A stretch of DNA of 64,000 bases from assembly GCA_023390555.1 (NCBI GenBank), contig JAEWCQ010000016.1:335487-399486 (forward strand), given 5' to 3'. Both the position numbers and the translations under genes were made by a program. The stretch is from Bacillota bacterium. Its GTDB lineage: Bacteria > Bacillota > Clostridia > Lachnospirales > Lachnospiraceae. The notes under the pieces were generated by a model, which was given only the letters and a program-made list of their open reading frames with translations, did no database searches and was not told where the DNA came from. Every line of letters begins with the position of its first letter. Positions within the stretch are counted from its first letter, which is position 1. Shown here piece after piece: positions 60,911 to 64,000 of the stretch.

Positions 60911-63562
60911 ATGTTGGAATTTTTGGAGAAAAAGCAGGAGTTGACAGACCGATTGGGCATAGATGAAACAAGCGGTCTGTCACAAAAGCAGGCAGAAGAG
61001 AATAGGGCAAGATATGGACCGAATGTATTTACAAAAGAAAAGCCGGAATCACTTCTGAAACGCATTGTGGATGCGGCACGTGAACCAATGATTTTAATGC
61101 TTATTATGGCTGGTTTCATTGCACTTGCTGTCAATATCATCCGGGCTTCTACCGGTTCCGAGGCGGATTTTCTGGAATGCGTGGGAATTTTCGCTGCTAT
61201 ATTTCTTTCTGTTTTGATTACCGTAATCATGGAAGGAAAAAGCGCAAAAGCATTTGAGGAATTGTCAAAAATCGGCGATGATGCAGTCGTTAAGGTTTTA
61301 CGTAATGGTGACACAATGGTGCTAAGTCAAAAAGAGCTTGTTGTAGGTGACATTGTCTTACTGTCTACCGGGGATAAGATTCCGGCGGATGGCAGATTGT
61401 TGCAGAGCTCCGGGCTGGCAGCGGATGAATCGGCACTGACGGGGGAGAGCGTTCCGGCTAAAAAGGATGCAGACTATGTTATAACCGATGAAAAGACACC
61501 GCTTGCCGAACGTGCCAATATGCTGTATTCCGGAAACTACATCACGGGCGGATACGGTAAAATGGTGGTGACCGCAGTTGGGGACAGCACGGAATTCGGC
61601 AAGATTGCAAGAGAACTTACCGGAACAGAGCGTACGAGTACGCCGCTGCAGGAGAAGCTTGCACGCCTTGGAAAAATCATTACAATTCTTGGCATCATTG
61701 CGGCTGCGGTTGTATTTGTTTCCGAATTGATTTCATTTGCAATGAATGGTGGGCTGCACCTGGAAGAAGTGCTTGAAGCATTCGTGACAAGTATCGTTCT
61801 GATAGTTGCCGCAGTACCGGAGGGACTCCCGACGATTGTGGCAGTGTCACTGTCCATTAATATCATTAAGCTTTCACAGAAAAACGCGCTGGTAAAGAAA
61901 ATGATCGCATCGGAGACGATAGGATGTATCAACGTGATCTGTTCCGATAAAACCGGAACCCTGACAGAAAATAAAATGACGGTCTCTGCTTTTTATGATG
62001 GAAGCTGGCATGAGCAGGCCGAAGAATTAAATTCGAACTGGCTCGTTCATAACGTCTGTCTTAATACCACTGCTGACATTTCACATGACGGCACTTTTAT
62101 TGGAAATCCCAGTGAATGTGCGATGCTGAATTTCTATGAAAGATCGACAGCCCGCAAAAGCAGTGGTAAATCATATAAGGATGAACGTGCTGATCACGAC
62201 GTATTACATGCGTTTCCATTCTCTTCCGAACTGAAGCATATGACGACCATCAGTAAGGTAGATGGAAAGATTATCTCATATGTAAAGGGCAGCCCGGAAT
62301 GTGTCTTTGCAATGTGTTCCCTTTCCGATGTGGACAAGGCTGAAATTGAACACTATATCACACAGTCTCAGGAGAAGGCTATGCGTGTGATTGCTTTTGC
62401 CCATAAGGAACTGGACAAAATGCTTGACTATGAGGACGAGCAGCATCATAATGCCATGGAAACAGATATGATGTTCGATGGATTTGTTGCGATTTCCGAT
62501 CCATTGCGTGCAGATGTATATGAAGCTGTCGCAAACTGCCGTGTTGCGGGGATTGACCTTAAAATTCTTACCGGGGATAACCTTGTCACAGCAAAGGCCA
62601 TTGCAAACGAGCTGCATATCTTAAGTGATGAACGAATTGCAGTGGAAGCAAAAGAAATTGCTGAAATCAGTGACGGAGAACTGTTAAAGTTACTGCCTAA
62701 AATTAGTGTGATTGCGCGAAGTACACCGGCGATAAAAATGCGCGTGGTAAAATTACTCAAGTCGCAGGGAAATGTCGTTGCCGTCACTGGTGACGGAATC
62801 AACGATGCACCTGCTCTGAAAAATGCAGATGTTGGGATTGCGATGGGTATTTCTGGGACCGAGGTATCGAAAGAAGCAAGTGATATTGTTTTGCTTGACG
62901 ATTCCTTCTCCACCATCGTAAAGGCGATTGCATGGGGACGCGGCATTTATGAGAACTTCAAGCGATTTATCCAGTTTCAGTTAACGGTAAACGTCTCATC
63001 TGTCATTGTGGTATTCACATCGATTCTGCTGGGATTGAAAGCTCCTTTTACAGCTTTGCAGCTTCTGTGGATTAACATTATTATGGATGGGCCGCCAGCG
63101 CTTACGTTGGGTCTGGAACCGATTTATGATGACCTGATGAGCCGTAAGCCCACAAAGCGCAGTGATAACATTCTTTCCCGTGCCATGTTGATTCGGATTG
63201 TTTTCACGGGGCTGTATGTTTCCGTCATCTTTTTGTGCCAGTATGTGTTTAACTTTCTGGGAGCAGCAGAAGCTGAGATGACGACCGTATTGTTCACGCT
63301 ATTTGCATTATTTCAGCTGTTTAACGCTTTTAACTGCCGTGAACTTCATACGACCAGTATTTTCAAACACTTGCTGCAAAACAAGATTATGCTGATTGTG
63401 ATTTCTATCACATTTGTTCTTCAAATTTTAATCATTCAATTTGCAGGAGCATTTTTTGGAACGGTTCCACTTGGATTCTTCATGTGGATGAGATTGCTGG
63501 CACTGAGTTTCAGCGTGATTGTTGTTTCCGAACTGGTAAAACTTGTGTTAGTAAAGAAGTAA
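60911..63562 (+). CDS. P2-type cation-transporting ATPase, probably Mn2+ efflux
   Basis: The 883-residue protein has the P-type ATPase layout: cation-ATPase N-terminal domain, TGES (ALTGESVPAKK), the PEGLP membrane motif, phosphorylated Asp346 in CSDKTGTLTENK, KGSPE, TGDN and GDGINDAPALK. About ten membrane helices with the C-terminal set (LQLLWINIIMDGPPALTLGLEP) match Ca2+/Mn2+-type PMCA/SERCA-like pumps. Control by a Mn-sensing riboswitch implies export of manganese, as shown for related pumps; Ca2+ cannot be excluded. ATATGGAGGAG precedes the ATG. Confidence 0.9.
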   Translation: MLEFLEKKQELTDRLGIDETSGLSQKQAEENRARYGPNVFTKEKPESLLKRIVDAAREPMILMLIMAGFIALAVNIIRASTGSEADFLECVGIFAAIFLSVLITVIMEGKSAKAFEELSKIGDDAVVKVLRNGDTMVLSQKELVVGDIVLLSTGDKIPADGRLLQSSGLAADESALTGESVPAKKDADYVITDEKTPLAERANMLYSGNYITGGYGKMVVTAVGDSTEFGKIARELTGTERTSTPLQEKLARLGKIITILGIIAAAVVFVSELISFAMNGGLHLEEVLEAFVTSIVLIVAAVPEGLPTIVAVSLSINIIKLSQKNALVKKMIASETIGCINVICSDKTGTLTENKMTVSAFYDGSWHEQAEELNSNWLVHNVCLNTTADISHDGTFIGNPSECAMLNFYERSTARKSSGKSYKDERADHDVLHAFPFSSELKHMTTISKVDGKIISYVKGSPECVFAMCSLSDVDKAEIEHYITQSQEKAMRVIAFAHKELDKMLDYEDEQHHNAMETDMMFDGFVAISDPLRADVYEAVANCRVAGIDLKILTGDNLVTAKAIANELHILSDERIAVEAKEIAEISDGELLKLLPKISVIARSTPAIKMRVVKLLKSQGNVVAVTGDGINDAPALKNADVGIAMGISGTEVSKEASDIVLLDDSFSTIVKAIAWGRGIYENFKRFIQFQLTVNVSSVIVVFTSILLGLKAPFTALQLLWINIIMDGPPALTLGLEPIYDDLMSRKPTKRSDNILSRAMLIRIVFTGLYVSVIFLCQYVFNFLGAAEAEMTTVLFTLFALFQLFNAFNCRELHTTSIFKHLLQNKIMLIVISITFVLQILIIQFAGAFFGTVPLGFFMWMRLLALSFSVIVVSELVKLVLVKK

Positions 63563-63640
63563 TTTTAAAGAAGCATTTTACTTGCTGTGGAAATAGGATG
63601 AAGTTGTTTCATCCGAGATATGTTATATGAGAATTAGAGA

Positions 63641-63680
63641 AAAAGAATTCAAGGAGCAGCAGCTCTCTGAATTCTTTTTT
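63641..63680 (+). terminator. Intrinsic terminator after the P-type ATPase gene
   Basis: AAAAGAATTC and GAATTCTTTT with an imperfect inner stem (AAGGAG / CTCTCT), then T tract and TTTGCTATCGGAAAG. Confidence 0.8.
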
Positions 63681-63782
63681 TGCTATCGGAAAGTGGCGTA
63701 CCGAATTTCGCTACAGGTAAGACGTTCAAAAAAATCGCTTCTGGTATCGGTGGTGTAGATGGATGAATTTTATGCATTTGCG

Positions 63783-64000
63783 TTATAGTTTCGCTGTCTT
63801 TGAGCGAAATTCCGTCGGTGTACAGGCATAAGATTTGCGAAAGGTCTCTGTAAAATAACTTGCACCGGAAAAGCCGACTTCAAAGCATATTTCAGAGATC
63901 GTTTTATCGGTTGTGAGAAGCAGCTCAATGCTCTTTTTTAAGCGATATCCGGTCAGATAAGAAATCGGTGTTTCATTGGCATATTTTTGAAATATTGCAC
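63783..64000 (-). CDS. AraC family regulator, C-terminal part only (5' end beyond the window)
   Basis: The reverse frame ending at TAA 63783 encodes 71 residues: PISYLTGYRLKKSIELLLTT, TISEICFEVGFSGASYFTET and FRKSYACTPTEFR. This is the second HTH and linker of an AraC/XylS regulator. The gene begins outside the window. It converges with the ATPase gene. No N-terminal domain is visible, so ligand class is unknown. Confidence 0.85.
   Translation of the reverse strand, partial: AIFQKYANETPISYLTGYRLKKSIELLLTTDKTISEICFEVGFSGASYFTETFRKSYACTPTEFRSKTAKL

Overview
The window is a low-to-mid GC Firmicutes chromosome segment, most likely from a gut Lachnospiraceae (Blautia/Dorea/Ruminococcus gnavus-like). 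This is inferred from gene content and style: an EF-G-like factor fused to a NYN nuclease, a fused long-form PurL, a membrane pyrophosphatase, a T-box before thrS, a manganese riboswitch before a P-type ATPase, LRR_5 (BspA-like) secreted proteins and strong AGGAGG ribosome sites. I recognised no rRNA, tRNA, CRISPR array or complete insertion sequence.

Region 1 (1-30.1 kb) is mostly core genome. It holds a translation-factor/RNase fusion (5' end outside the window), an rRNA m5C methyltransferase, an SGNH esterase, an MFS pump, a CarD-like regulator, a ferredoxin, L-lactate dehydrogenase, phosphotransacetylase, a Rad3-type helicase with a Cas4-like nuclease domain, a LysR regulator divergent from purL, a DUF255 thioredoxin-fold gene broken by a 20-bp insertion at its CxxC motif, hppA, a TetR regulator, a secreted LRR protein, YmaF, PhzF, a PNPOx-like protein, a DUF6273 protein, RlmD, an SseB-like protein and an M23 peptidase.

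Region 2 (30.1-34.9 kb) is a decayed stretch: a frameshifted methyltransferase, unidentified fragments, a frameshifted TetR gene that keeps a perfect palindromic operator, an IS5-like transposase fragment and a probable sucrose-phosphorylase tail. It also holds an intact Bcr/CflA-type drug pump behind a near-ideal promoter and a leader with a transcription attenuator.

Region 3 (34.9-47.6 kb) is an alpha-galactoside utilisation locus. AraC regulators with closely similar sequence lie at both ends. Between them are a 1738-residue secreted glycoside hydrolase (LamG x2, GH39-like barrel, three CBM-like modules, FIVAR x2, LRR_5), a lipoprotein sugar-binding protein, two permeases and a GH36 alpha-galactosidase. 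No ATPase gene is present, so a shared MsmK-type ATPase elsewhere is implied.

Region 4 (47.8-53.3 kb) has SDR oxidoreductases facing away from an MCP-like receptor, an AraC/OruR-type regulator and a flavodoxin. The 500-bp divergent region carries two matching operators in mirror orientation, each with TGGC half-sites 21 bp apart. This is the most coherent undescribed regulatory circuit I see.

Region 5 (53.3-64 kb) has a T-box-controlled ThrRS lacking the TGS domain; a TetR-MFS-PEP-synthase/rifampin-phosphotransferase-like operon with an operator over its promoter; a yybP-ykoY (Mn2+) riboswitch with tandem terminators driving a P-type ATPase; and the 3' end of another AraC gene.
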